This document shows positions 47,529 to 60,931 of a stretch of 64,000 nucleotides of DNA, one piece after another. This DNA is from Apostichopus japonicus (lineage: Eukaryota; Echinodermata; Holothuroidea; Aspidochirotida; Stichopodidae). The translations under genes and the position numbers were made by a program. The stretch spans positions 8,476,001 through 8,540,000 of the forward strand of contig NC_092566.1 in the NCBI RefSeq assembly GCF_037975245.1, written 5' to 3'. Within the stretch, counting starts at the first letter, position 1; the number at the start of each line of letters is the position of its first letter. Below the pieces are notes generated by a model, which ran no database searches, was not told where the DNA came from, and worked only from the letters and a program-made list of their open reading frames with translations.

Positions 47529-49285
47529 TGAGTGGGGTGCGGATGGGATTAGTTTCAGAAATATTTCGAAGCTTGTAATATTACATTCCTGCATAAATGG
47601 AAGTCATTTTAGGCTAAAATTACGTCATTAACGATGCTTTAGCTTCAATGAACCATTAACACGTCGCCAATACAGCCAATTTACAAAGGTTTCCGGGCGA
47701 CGAACTATTAAGGGTGGGAATTAAATTTATTAAGTACTCGTGCAGTAACATTCTCTTCGGTGAAGAAATTGAGCAACGTGTTTTAGTTTGATCACATACA
47801 ATCTTATAAATATCACGATTTGAACAGAAATAGCTGTTGAACTCCCCCACTACCCCCCCCCCCCCCCCACACACACACCCAAACACTCCCCTTAGGCTAG
47901 AATCCTACAAGGTACGAAATCAAGCAAGTCACTCCCAGAAATGAAAGCGAAACTATAAATATAGAGGCGGTGGACCAGGGAGTACATTTAGGTTGCGGAG
48001 GAAATGACTGCAAATTTCACCAGGATTTGTTCCCATTTCGTCGGTCAATTTTTTTTATACCCCTCATGACTATCCTTATATTATATAAGTCCTTATATGT
48101 TGTTACCTCTAAGTATCAAAAACGCCACGACGGACTTTCACCAGCCAGCCATAATGACATTTACCGCTGGAGTATATGAAGGGATATGATCTCAAAGGAA
48201 CTATACAAGGTATAAGCTTTCCCACAAACCTCTGGATTTGAAGAATGGCGTGATTGTTTCCATTTTAAGCAACATTACTAAATATCAAGTGAGTCATAGA
48301 TTATCTGTATTCTACCAAGAATTTTGACATTGACGTTTCCTTCCCGTTATTGTTTGTTTTTTTAGGTATATGATTCACTCTTTTCCCTTCGACTTGAAAA
48401 CCCTGGGATTATATAAGAAACCAAACAAGTACATAAGATCGATTCAACATGAGCTTTCCCCCGCGATAGCTTATATGGGCTGAAATTATTGATAGATTTG
48501 GTGTTATATCTTGTGTCGATATAAGCGAGTAAATTACTTTGGAGGTATGTGAAGTGTATTTGCATATTCGTTAGCGAATGCTCATATATGTTATCTCTCC
48601 ACCTCTCGCGCGCTTTCTCTTTATTTCAAACAGCTTCTCAAACTAAGCAGATTTTGAACGTTCTATTTTTACTATGTTGTTTGATGCAGAATCCCTCTCA
48701 GTGAATTGTCAATTAACGTGGTCAATCGAGCTTCGTAGTTTTTTATTTGATTTTAAATGAAGTATATATTCTTTCTAACTTGCCAATGTGATTAGGTTAA
48801 TGATAACATGAAAAAGGTTTCTGGGCGATGAAATGTTGGGAATTGATTAGAATCAATAATAATGCGTCTTATTTTCGTGAAAAATATCTTGTCTTAATTT
48901 GATCAGTTACGATTCTGTTTTGATTAATACTCATGCAGCTATAGATATGGAACATTTCCAACCATACGCAAATTATTTGCCAATTTCTTGAAAGTTTAGC
49001 AATAACGTAAATTAAAATCGTCAATCAACATACTGAAATTCCACTTTTATCAGTTTTTGCAAATTAAATTGGTTAATCTTTCCGAATTGTATGTTCTGGG
49101 GCGCAACTTTACCCAAGTTTATAATTGGATATATTGGTACCCTGCAGTGTTATATTGGCTAAAATATTTGCCCAACGTTTTATAGATTGTTGGGTGTCAC
49201 ACAACAATAGGTATGTACCCTTGGAAAATATGTAACGAATAGTAAACATGCTTTTTTGAGCTGCCAAAAGTCTTCTCCTTTGCTT
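47529..49285. other. No gene seen
   Basis: AT-rich DNA with a C15 run at 47,855-47,869. Frames of 60-76 codons lack features. Confidence 0.45.
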
Positions 49286-49293
49286 TCATTGAG

Positions 49294-49577
49294 CAGGTGC
49301 GTAGCCAAGGGGGGGGGCGAAGGGGGCAGCCGCCCCCCCCCCCTTGAGCATATTTTTTAATGTTTTTATGATATCGCTACTATTTTCAAAAGAGAAAATG
49401 CTATAGATGCAACTTACAAGGCCTGGGAAGTGCCATTTCCAGCGATCTGGGAGGCATTATCAGCCAAAATTTTCTTGTACGCTTTGCGCCAATTATGGTG
49501 GCGCTACGCTTAGATAGTTTGCAATGCGGAATCTACAGTTTCGCCCCTCCCTTGGCAAATTTCTGGCTACGCGCCTG
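49294..49577. mobile_element. 284-bp hAT-type MITE
   Basis: The ends CAGGTGCGTAGCC and GGCTACGCGCCTG are 13-bp inverted repeats with one mismatch. The flanking 8 bp TCATTGAG is repeated exactly (49,286-49,293 and 49,578-49,585), the duplication length of hAT elements. The left part carries a G9 run and a G-rich/C-rich hairpin. It is non-coding. Confidence 0.93.
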
Positions 49578-49585
49578 TCATTGAG

Positions 49586-52500
49586 TGTTGTGTTGTGTAT
49601 ATCTGCATGAGTAACTATTGTAACGGTAAGTGTGCTACACCCATTGGTTCAGTTATAACAGATGACTACACGCACAAACTTAATTTTCATAAGTTGTAGA
49701 CTATTTAATAAAAACTCGGCTATCAATACAAGTTTTAATGTCTTTCTAATATTATTTTTCCTTTTCTTTAGGATTAATTCCATTAAAGAGCAGGGAACTT
49801 TTAATTTTAATTGACTGGGATTAACAGCCTAGTATTATATACAGACCACCAGCTTAGTTTCTCTGATGCATCATAAAATACAATGGAGGGAAGCATAAGA
49901 ATGGTATGGCTTCGTAGACAATTTAATAATGCATTCCATAATAATTGCTCACGGACAGTTGGTGTTGTATGCCATCCAATGGTTGTCTGTTATTTATATG
50001 AAGTTTAAAAAAACATGTTTAAGTTAAGTTATAAGAATTTATTAAAAAACAGTGGATTAACTTTTTAACATTTAGGCTATACACTGATGAGCTGACGTCA
50101 TCATTATTGATGATTAAAGGAGTATTCCAAAGATTTAACATATTTTAATGGTGGGGCGGGGATGGGGGTGTCTTGAACACCGGAGTAGCTATAGCAAAAC
50201 TATTAACACAACTTTCTCTTTTCTTTCTTCTGGATTATGATGTATCAAGACTAAACGTCTGCCTGACTTCATCTTTAATTGATGAACCTCAGGTGTTTAA
50301 AGGGTAGTCATTATGAAAAGTTAATTAAGAAAATACAACCAAGCCTGATAGCACCAGTGTCTACCAATTTTTTTTTTCTTTCCTCAAGTCACCTTGAAAA
50401 TTTGACTGGAATTGATCTAATATTCGGTTACAATTTTAACTGAATTATTACGTGAATGTTTTGCAGGAATTATTTAAATTGCATAGTACCCGAAAATTAG
50501 CAATTAACTTGTCATTTATTGCCCCCCCCCCCCCTCTCCCTCCTCCAAATGTTAAACTGTAGCCATGCAGCAATTATATTCAACGAGTAAAGTGTCGGTT
50601 GGCAAATGAGTCACCGATTCATTCCTTTACTCAAAACTGCCAATATAAATATTTAACATTTCGATGGCACGTTAAAGTTTCCATAGTTATGACACCGAGG
50701 GGGGGGGGGGAGTCCGATTTCTGTTTCTTTCGTACATTGTATACTAACACGGTACATTACGACTGTTATATATAGACAACAGTCATGTATCACATCAGAT
50801 CACGAAAACATTCTTATCCAATAATGACTTACGTTGATACGCAGTGACTTATATCTTATTTGATAACAATGGTAAAACATGTGTGTTCAATCTTTCAACT
50901 TTCTGAAAATGTAAAAAAAAAAAAATTAAATCGAGTGTCAATCTTATAGCATAATGTCATGATTGAATATAGAGAAACATATCTCAACCACTGTTAGACC
51001 CTTTTTTTTCTTCGCAAAGGGAATATCCCATCATAGTATATTGTTGTAATTCAAGATCAAGATCAAGTTTTCTTTTTGGATAAAATACGGCAAGATACCT
51101 TCGCGATTAAATAAATATCAAACTTAATAGGCCTAATAGAAGCATCCGACCAAATAAACTATCAGGAAGGAAAGCGATGAGATCAAGTTATCAGAACTAT
51201 AATTCTGCAATAATTCACGTTTTTTCCTGGAAAAGTATAATTACAAGAATGCCTCTCACGGTTTCCTTTTCAAAAAACGAAGAAGAAAAAACAACACGTG
51301 ACACATTTAGATAATACAACGCTAAATAATACGGACGTCATGGAAGCTACCCGAAGCATCTGGTTTTCACATGCATGTGTTTCCTAAGCCATCAAATACG
51401 TTAGTCATATAAAACAATAACCTAGATTTACATGAAGTAATCCTCTCCCTGATTGATTTAAGCATATGTCGGATTATTATTATATTTTCTTTTGGATGGC
51501 GTTGGGGGGGTGGCTTTTTCTTCATATCTCATTATTTGAGACAATTGCCAACGTTTCACGCTTTAACCTGTCACGTATAGATTGGTATGAGTCGAAACAC
51601 CTTTTCTCTACATTCCTATATGTGATCATACCCAAAAAAAACTTACACAAAACGACAAAAATGGATCAACATATACATCCCCACAGGTGTTTGCGCATGT
51701 ATGGATGAATAGGCTTCTATATTTTCCTCGTACCCACAACTTCGTCTGGTTAAGTTTTCACAATTTAACCTCCTTCCTGCACCCCCATTCTCCGTCCCTT
51801 CAAACCTCTGTCCCTCCATAGCGCCGCTAAGTTTTGCTATTCCTCTTCCCTATGTATAGCCTGCATGTACATCACACACTGAGGAGACGACCTTTGACCC
51901 TTAACCAAACAACCTGTCATGCAACAAACCTCTTTATTTTGTTTACTGTAAAATTGAAATCAATAATTGAAAGATTGATATTTACAACAACAAAAAATGT
52001 TAAACAATTCCCGTTTATCTAAGACTAGAATTTTAGAACTATACCAGTAAAGTTGATGGAACCGAACCAGCAACAGCTTCCTAAAAGCTCATAAGGTAGT
52101 TTTGTTCCAGTCGGATTTGAAGAGGATTAAAGTTAAGCGCATAATCTGCTTTTCGCCAGATCAGTTTGTCTTTATGAATGTAGCGTATGTTCCTAACATA
52201 AACAATTATCAGGTCGACGAAATTCCGTAGCATTAGTTGAACCATTTTGAAGAGGAGATTTGTGAAATTCGTGAAAATTCCAGATAGTAGTTGAAATTCG
52301 TTACATTTTAGCAAAACTTAATGACTAAATGCAACCAGCTCTGAGACAGAAAGACAAGAGAGAAATGAGGTAACCATCTGTAGAAGAAAACAAAATAATA
52401 AGTAATTTATTTTGCTATATAGGCGTGTGGGCGTCATTTTGACTGATTCAATCAGTTTTCGTAGAAGGGATGATCTGTTAAACCTGACTGATGGAGTCGG

Positions 52501-53630
52501 ACAGTTATTATTTTACGAATCAGTCAGGGAAAACCTGCATTCGTGCATGAAAGATGAACGAATAGCTTGGGTAACTAGCGTCTGTGATGCATGAAGTTCC
52601 TCTTAGCAGGAATTTATCATACTATTACACACGCATGCAATATTTCCTAGAAAGGAGGAAAAAAATGGTATTCTGCTTGGTTGGATATTTTGATATTGAT
52701 AACAAAAACTTTCAAATTTTACCTTTTGAAATGATAAATAAAGTAACGTTAAAGTAAAAAACTTGGTTTAAATTGTGTCAAACAACTGTCCACCTTTCGT
52801 CTTAGTTGGAGAGGCCAGGTAGGGGGGGGGGGGGCAGGGGACGACTTCACGATGTACTCCTCGCATCCTTGCCAAGTGTTGTTGGTGGAAAAAACATAAA
52901 CGGATGTTCATAATCTTTCGTATCCAATTGCCGCAGCTCTCTAAAATACATCGGGGGAGGGGGGGGGGGGGCGTGGTTCAAGTAATTGATATGTTTAGCG
53001 AGCTAACGGGTTATCTCGAACGACTTTGAATTATTATAGGAGACACAAACCCTAACACCATTTTTAGTTTGTATGATAAAGATTACTGTGAAGAAAATTC
53101 CCCAAACAGCTAAGAAACGATTTGCTCCGTTCCGTATTTTTGAGAGATTCTATCTGCAGGGAAGTTATTATATTGTATATATAAGCCTGTTATGTCATAG
53201 TGCCATCATCTGAAAACGTTTGTGTTTTATTTTTTTATATTTATTTCTTCTCCATATTTTCACGGTTAGGTGTAAACATGTAGAGTGCTTCAATATTTAG
53301 ATACAGAATTTACTATACACCCCCCCCCCCTCTCCCCAATGTTACATTACAGAAAATATACAGTTTAATAAATAACAGAAAAAAACATACGAAAACTGAA
53401 GCACATGTGACTCGATGAGGTCATATTTAGACTTGATCGGGTCTTAGTTCTTAGGTGTAAAATATCTTCCAAATTACATAAGCTGTTTGTGAAAGTTGTT
53501 CCTGGCACTTATCTATACATATCACATAGACCAAATGATGGCGGTTGGGTTTGTGTTTAAGTTTGAAATCGCGCCACCATTACATATTCATTCGTCGATG
53601 AGCTTCATGTGTTCATGTGTTCAATGTGTG
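49586..53630. other. No gene seen
   Basis: Four kilobases of AT-rich DNA with mononucleotide runs (T9 near 50,369, C14 near 50,522, G12 near 50,699, G13 near 52,820, G12 near 52,957, C10 near 53,321). Frames up to 80 codons have no recognisable features. Confidence 0.45.
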
Positions 53631-53662
53631 ATAACCAATGAATAAAGCTTATAGTGTAGATA

Positions 53663-53738
53663 TATTCCATCCATCCCATCCCAGAGATCCATCCCATCTC
53701 AGGGATCCATCCCAGGGATCGATCCCAGCGATCCGAAG
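53663..53738. repeat. Short GGGATC(C/G)ATCCCA tandem repeat
   Basis: CATCCCA / GATCCATCCC motifs repeat about six times just before an ATGGCGGCG start-like sequence. Confidence 0.6.
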
Positions 53739-53758
53739 GCCCTTCGCTTCTGCACAAA

Positions 53759-53950
53759 ATGGCGGCGAGAGCCTCGGGGGACAATTACGGCACATGTTTC
53801 CATATTCGAAGTCTTCAGTTTTTCATCATTAAGTTGCCAATTTATTATTGTGAAAATGAGGATATGTGTACTGTTACGGGAAAAGCATGGGTACAAAATT
53901 CATTTCCGGTTGTCTTTTCCAGAAAAGTATCTAAGTTTCGAAACATGTGA
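53759..53950 (+). CDS. Doubtful small open frame at ATGGCGGC
   Basis: A 63-codon frame starts AAAATGGCGGCGAGAGCC. This is a good start context and also the YY1-type motif found at many animal promoters. The first residues (MAARASGDNYG) look like a real N-terminus; the rest (IRSLQFFIIKLPIYYC...) does not. I find no good donor in the first 60 bp, so a first exon is possible but unproven. Confidence 0.2.
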   Translation: MAARASGDNYGTCFHIRSLQFFIIKLPIYYCENEDMCTVTGKAWVQNSFPVVFSRKVSKFRNM

Positions 53951-56900
53951 CATTCCAAGACTGTGAGTTGTTTCCCAGATAGCGTATACTTGGAGATCTT
54001 CCGGAAACAATAATCACAAATGCATGTTGTATATCTGTTTGGCCCGTAACAATACGTTGCAACCATCCCCTTTTCCACCGGGTACCTTACCTACACCCAC
54101 TGAGAACGGACTGTAAGAATCAATTACCCCCACCACCATCCCCACCCCACCCTCCTCCTCGAAAAGTATGTCTACACCGCCTTAAAATTGTTGCCGTTTA
54201 CTTCATCTGGATTATGTTTACATTGTAATTTTCTTTTAAAAGCGCAAAAATCACATACGAAAAACAAAAGCGAAGCTAACATGGACACTAGATATTCCAT
54301 GCCCTATCAATACCCCCTATTCACCCCCACACCCCCCCCCCCCCCTTCCAGAGCTACGTGTCTGGAATGGCCAGCTATTCTGTACCGGAGAGGTAACATC
54401 GACATGTCGAAAACCCATGTCTATATGAGTTTGTGAGATTACTTCATTCCAAGTTGTTTCAACGTTTCAACATATGTGTCGAGTCAAGATGGGATATTAA
54501 TTATAGGTAATATATTATGTTGCAATTACATTTGTCATCAACCACAAGTATGCCTCATATAAGGTCATTTACCGACCATATCTTTTCATAATGAAGGGTT
54601 TTTAACTTTATAGCTATGACATTTATATAGTATGTTATTTATGTTTGATTTCATGCTCGGTTTCCAAAATATAATTAATAAAAATCTGGCGATTTGTTTT
54701 TATCACCATTTTACAGTAAATTACAAGGTATATAGCTCATACTTAACCGACTGGAGACTTGAAAATGAGTGGTTTACGTATCGGCGGTGTATCAGATGTT
54801 GCAAAATGAACATTTCTCATAAAGTTAAGAAGGATGCTTACAACAGCAGTTTGTGTCGATTGAGTTGTAACTTTGTCGCCCTTTTGCCCCAAAGCGTACA
54901 ATGATGTGATATCCCGCAATCTAACTGAGCGGTCTTTCTCGTAACCTGTATTTGGTTTAGATTAAAGGGTGTGAAGACTCGCGCAAAAAGCAACGTCTAA
55001 TGCCGGTAATCTGACCTAGTTTCGAATGAGGTGTAACAGAAGTGTTAGACACCACCATCGATCCCAGAAAATACACACACAGCTTGCTACCGTCGGTAAT
55101 TAGACACTAGTGTACAGTCAGTACATATACAGCTGCGGTCAATACTCACAGCACAGTGTACAAACGATACAGCGATATCACGTTTCATTACTGTCTGCAT
55201 TTTGTAGCGACAAGAGAAAAACTTTACTTGCAAGCATCGGAAAGTTAACTTTTTAAAGATGGCGGCACGCTGTTTGGGGCGAGTCTTCAATGCCTTTAAC
55301 TAACGAGTTAGTAACCGTTTGGTCCAATCGTGGACCTGCTAGCTCATTGCGATATATTGTCAAGTGTTTCATGCTAAACTCAAAGATATCAAACGAAACT
55401 TTGAAAATTAGGACGCCCTCTAATATTTTTCATTTCACAAAGAGCAATAAATTATATAATTGACAGTGCCCTCGGGGTGGGGGTGGGTGGGTTATTTGGG
55501 TGGATAGGGGAGGAATATCATAATAGAAAAATGTAAGCTTTCGAAGAATATTTTCTGTTCGTTATGAACATCACAGACAACTTACTGTGAGGGCAGAATC
55601 GATGGTTTAGCTAGTCACAATAAGTTCCATCCATCAATCACATCTTGGGTTAGGGACGAGATGTCCAGATGTAGGTTTGAATTAACGATGTAGAATACTT
55701 TTCAGTTCCTTATAAGTATCTCATTGTCTGTCAACGAAATATCCCTTGAGGATCGTACAACTGCTTTCAGGTATTTAGTTATAGCGTCCTCTATTATAGC
55801 GTCCTCTAATAAACTGGCGTGTCGGTGTGGCACCACAATTAATTGCTCCATTGACTTACACACTAAATTCGTCATTTTTCAAGACCGATAGAGCATAGAT
55901 AAAAGTTTTCAAGTGACATGTCCAACCCACCATATGATAGCTAATGGCTTGTGTTATTACAGCACATTCAACTTTTGCCACCATGACCGTTTAGATTTTG
56001 AGCTAGAAGAGCTCAAATGTTAGCATAGTGCCCCCAACCCATCTGCTAGCTCTCGATGCAGAATCTTCTTGTTTCACCCAAGATTTTCCAAAATGCCTTT
56101 AATCATCTTCAATCCTCCAGATTTTTAGATCACCAGTAGTTTATTTCATCCTCTTCAACATCCAAGCATGAAAGATCACAAAGAATATATATGTAAATAA
56201 ATGTTTGTCCCTAGCTCCGTTAGACAAAAAGTTGCATAAATGTTTATCACATATACAAGTTCAGTATCTCATATTAAAGCCGTACAAAGAAGTTGATCAA
56301 CTGATCAGCATCTTTGCTTAGAACCAAATATCTTCACCTGCGGGTAGGGCCAAAAAGTGGGGGCTGCGAGAGGGCAGAAGTACCATGAAAGAGACTAAGT
56401 ATAGCGATTTTCATGCGGGCGTGGCATCGACACAGACGGTACTTTCTAATCTACTGAACATTAATTGGTATGACACCTGCCTCCCCTAAATTCACAAGCA
56501 TGTGGTCTTTGACGGATTACAGTCACGGTAGAACTGGTTAAAGAAACGACAATACACAAAAAGAGTCATTCCGAATTACTAATTACCAAAATTCCCCGAA
56601 AAAAAAATGATTTCTAGTTTACTTCACTTATGAACCGGGAAATCCTGCCACAAGTTAAGGACGCCCGTTTCCCCGTTTATATGATTTGTTTGTTTTTTTG
56701 ATACGGTGTCAAAGACTGTCAATCTTTATGGTTTACATGTTAATGCTTCCTTGATTTATGAAGTAATGATAGTGTTAAGTCATACTCACTTGGAGGTTGA
56801 CCAAAACGAGTCTTTATTTGGGCCTAGTTGAGAGGATTATGAAAGCCACTTATGACTATACTTTAGCATTAGTCATATTTCTAATTGAAAAAAAAAGGAA

Positions 56901-58680
56901 ACGTTTTCCTTGCTTATATATTATGCATTAATATGGATGTATTTACAACATCACATTACCCTAGATTTGTAATTTGAGAGAGGTTTTTAAAATGTTGTTA
57001 ATTTGCATCGAAAATGAACAAAAACCACAAGGCTGTAGCCAACGAATAGTGTTAATTTGAGACAAAAAATGAATTTTGTTCCGGATTTCAAAATAATGCA
57101 TTTAGACGTTCATCTCCGATTTTTGAACGGGTTAAGGGTGTAATATAAAATTATTCAAACTGAGAGATACAGTCAGAAATTAAGTTTATAATATTAATTA
57201 TAATATCTTGTTCTAAGGAGAAACCTTCATTATGACAATCCATTAAATTGATCCAAACTGATTAAAACCACAAGGCTATATAGCCTTAGAAAAGTGTTAA
57301 TTTGAGGCAACAATGAAGTTTCGCCCAATTGTTCCAGCCTACATGAACCTATACAGCAAAACGGCTACTGCTAAGTCTAAAGTGTGCTTAGTATAGTGTA
57401 TTTATACTGTATATAGGCTAAAATCGGTACACTCTCTTTGCATACTGCAAACACAGTAATCGTTCTATCATTCAGTTTGGTATGAAACTGTCAGCACCAT
57501 TATCAATGTGGAGGATCCCCAATCCTCGTCCCACCCCTCCATGTCCATTCCTGGGTCCCTACCCATGCCATCGGCTTCATCCCACATCGGAATATTGTAA
57601 TGTTGTTGTAATATATGGAGGGTCATACATTTCGGAAGCGAATACACTGCAGTGTGCATAGAAAAACGCCCTCACTTCCTCCCAACTCCCAATTTCCCCA
57701 AAACAAAATCAGCCCTACACGAGTGTAGTATAATGCCCACACACGCCCTTGAAGTAAATGTTAAAGTTAATGGATCGTTAAGGCATGATGAGTGAGGTAC
57801 AAAGGGGGTTCACCCCCCCCCCCCCCCCCCCAATCACGGGACCGGAGTCAACTCGGGGAACGGTGAAGTATCGGGTAAAGAATAATGCATTGCCAATCCT
57901 CATAACGGTTCGAAAGAGAAACTGAGGCTTCAAAAATCGGGAGAGTGGGGAGGAGGGGTTGTGACATAAGTTTCCCAGGTACTTCGACTTTTCTCTCGAC
58001 ACCCCTGTAGATCAGCAGGACAATAGTTCTCGACGCCAATGGTTTCGCGTTCTTCACTCGGCCAAGGAAAATTTCGTACGTTGTCTTTTTCCACAACAGA
58101 ACTATGAAAAGTTGGCTGAGAAAATTATCTTTCTTTTTATAGAACATTACATTTATCCTTCTTCAACTTTACGATCTTACATTTTCCTAGAATCCGTCTG
58201 ATTCATGCCGTGTATACGTAGACATAGCAATATAGAGGGCCCCAGTTAAAAATGACAATGTTGCATCTGGGTATATATAACAACATGAAAAGCTCGGTGT
58301 CACTTCCAATTCCAAGTTTGTCTAAGTTATGGTACAGACACGGTACAGGCTGCCACAAATCATTGAACGGAACTGCCGGACAACAATTCCACCTGGCAGA
58401 CCCATACACTAATACACAGTAAGTCCGTGTAAATCACTGTTTGATACATTGAAGTCCATCCAGGGCAGAACACGTTAACTTTCCGACCTGCCTGTGCGTA
58501 AAGTAAGTATACAGGCTAGCACTTCTACGACTAACTGCAGTGTATAGAGCTTTGACAAGTATAAAAGAAGGAGGCATGTTTCGCTGTTTCTTTCTCAGTA
58601 TTGTTAGTGCGGCGGAAAGGCAGGTGTACGTTGGTTGGTATTGGTAAATTTGTAAATCCCTGCACGGGCCTGTGCTATAT
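53951..58680. other. No supported gene
   Basis: Mostly AT-rich with C-rich tracts (54,331-54,347; 57,810-57,831). At 55,258 AAGATGGCGGCACGC is another YY1-like start motif followed by only 14 codons. Other frames (54,632-54,904; 57,848-58,147) lack features. Confidence 0.4.
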
Positions 58681-58690
58681 TGTATATTTA

Positions 58691-58700
58691 TATAAATAGC
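58691..58700 (+). promoter_or_regulatory. Candidate TATA box
   Basis: TATAAATAGC, with an initiator-like TCATTCACT about 20-30 bp downstream. It is supported only by the exon-like segment that follows at 58,924-59,088. Confidence 0.25.
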
Positions 58701-58923
58701 TTCATTCACTCTGTGTATCATTGCTAGTGCACTGCCTTGCAAAAGCATCATTGCAACGCAATTTTTCAGAAGAAGTAGAAGCAGAAGAAGAAGAAGAAGA
58801 ATATTTTCGTATTATTTGGGACGCGGATATTTAATAAATCTTTAGCTATCAAGCAAACTTTGTGAAGTTGATTGAGTTAATTCGAAAAAAATGACTTGAA
58901 ACCGAGTTTTTCTTTTACTTCAG

Positions 58924-59088
58924 CAGAAGAAATCTAGAACAAGTGACAACAGAATCCATCTCCCGAGAAGGACAAAACAATTTCAAGCACACAAACTCAA
59001 GAAAGGATTATTATTTTAACCGAGGATAATACATTACTCGTGGTTTTAAAACTTTCAATCAGGGACGAAACATCGTTGCAGGCCGGAG
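58924..59088 (+). other. Candidate non-coding exon
   Basis: Bounded by TTTTTCTTTTACTTCAG and the strong donor GGAG|GTAAGTTG. All three frames contain stops, so it would be untranslated. Alternatively, the first exon runs from the TATA region to this donor. No downstream coding exon was identified within reach. Confidence 0.25.
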
Positions 59089-59099
59089 GTAAGTTGAAA

Positions 59100-60690
59100 G
59101 AAGGAGCTTGGTTTGAAAAAATGCATCTGATTAGCTTATAAGTTTTAACAGGGAGATGCCTTCACTATACCATAGTAATTAGTATAATTAAGGTCACTAG
59201 GTTGAGTCACTAAGCATGTCCATGGGTTAACTTAAATTGAAAGTCCCATCCCAAACGAATCATCCTACATGACTGTGTGTAATTACTATCTGGACTACAG
59301 GGGGGGGGGGGGGGGAGGTGTCGTATTTCGTTACAAAAAGAAAAAGGGTCGAATATGAAAGATCATCTCTGGAAAGAATATCAAATTTCTTATACTTGCC
59401 ACGTGATTTTTGTGATATGTATAGAATCACGATATGAGGGAAAGGGGAAAAAATATTTCTTTGTCACCGTAAAGTTCAGAATAGTAGAATAAAGTCATTA
59501 ATTTGACACTCACTTCTTTAAACAAAACGTAACTTCGATCGGATTGTTATCTCGTTCAACAATTGGTTTTGGTTAATTCACCGGAAATATAGACGACCCA
59601 AGTGCATTAAAAGAAGCCGTTTTAACGGAGCTGGTTGAACGGTTAGAATGCTATACCATGGAGCTATAAACCTGGGAGTTTATAGTTCCATGGTTATACA
59701 TACATTACACGGCTGACGTATACACGTAGAAGTACGAGTATACGTACGTACGCAACTGAGTATACGAGGCCTAACAATCATAAGTTTCCGTTGGTATGAG
59801 TGAGAGTACCAGTCGACCCCGTGGCCTGACCCCACCCCCCCCCCCCGTACACCGACCCCGTGGCCTGACACCCTTCTAACGAATTGAAAAGTATAATTTT
59901 AATTCTCCAAATCATATATATATATATATATATACGGACGTAGTACGTACACCCGAGTTATTATATTTGGTGCACTAAACGTTAGCCTATATAAAACATA
60001 CACTTTTGCTCAAGTGTAAACATCGTGGGATGAAATGTCTTGCGTATATGCTGGGGTTGCATTCTATGTACCAACGGATTCTTATCCACCAAACAAATAA
60101 TGCCACTTGTTTTTGTTGGTATTTACGGATACTAGTTTCCCTTCCTACCGAGGAGTTCTCGGATTCGTTATACTGCACACGTCTGTTTAACTGGAAATAT
60201 AATTGTCATGAATTGATCCCATGCACTCTTCATTTGCATATAACGGTGTTATGCCAACTTGTGTATCACGAGCCTTTTTTGCAAGGGAACTTCAGATACA
60301 CATATGAGTATGACCTCGGTTTAAAAGCCTTTAATCATTGACTTAACTGTCCACAGTGGTATACTGCATTTGATACCCCATGTTCACTCCAAAGTGCTTT
60401 ATAGCAGGCCTGCAAGTGGCATATATTACTTTATTAATGCAAGACGATAACACACTGAGAACATAATGTGAAAATACTAGCAGCGGTTTACCGCAAGAGG
60501 TTACGATACCTCGCTATGGAGTCAGCCCGCCATGTGCCTTTAGTTTACAGATTGAGGGTATGGTCTCCCTATAAAAAACATATCACTTTAGCCATATTAC
60601 AGACCTCTACAAAATGTATAGAATTAAGGTTATCAGTTGGAAGTCTGACCTCAATATATGACCGTTACTAGCAAATTTTCGAGCACAGCT
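59100..60690. other. No gene seen; inverted repeats and microsatellites
   Basis: Contains a G17 run (59,299-59,316), a hairpin at 59,650-59,698 (CCATGGAGCTATAAAC / GTTTATAGTTCCATGG), a C14 run near 59,835 and (TA)n at 59,914-59,933. The 111-codon frame at 60,006-60,341 has no motif and no support. Confidence 0.45.
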
Positions 60691-60757
60691 ACTTGACACG
60701 GAAGTAATTGTTTCGCGCAAATCCGGTTCTACGGACTTCGGTTCGCTACTTCCATGT

Positions 60758-60931
60758 ATGGATGTAATCGGTAAAATTCGCAAACATCCCAATGTAATTC
60801 GGGTTTACGAGTATCGTAGCTCGATAAAGGATACTTTAGAGATTCAAATACGATCATTTCCGGAAAGAAACGAAGATTTTACCAATACAACAGTGCATTT
60901 TCTTATCGACGACCAACGCAAAAACATAAAG
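60758..60931 (+). CDS. Candidate first coding exon of an unidentified gene
   Basis: ATG at 60,758 opens 58 codons (MDVIGKIRKHPNVIRVYEYR... VHFLIDDQRKNIK) ending exactly at AAAG|GTAAGT, a perfect animal splice donor; the frame runs on only 11 codons into the intron. Upstream sequence is CpG-richer than its surroundings and has an ETS-like CGGAAGT at 60,700, fitting a TATA-less promoter. The peptide is charged with alternating hydrophobic residues, like the start of a globular domain. I do not recognise the family, and no next exon could be found in the remaining 3 kb, which holds a decayed retrotransposon. Confidence 0.45.

Noticed and set aside
55255-55303. AAGATGGCGGCACGC start on the plus strand
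   Set aside because: The frame closes after 14 codons and there is no usable donor before the stop.
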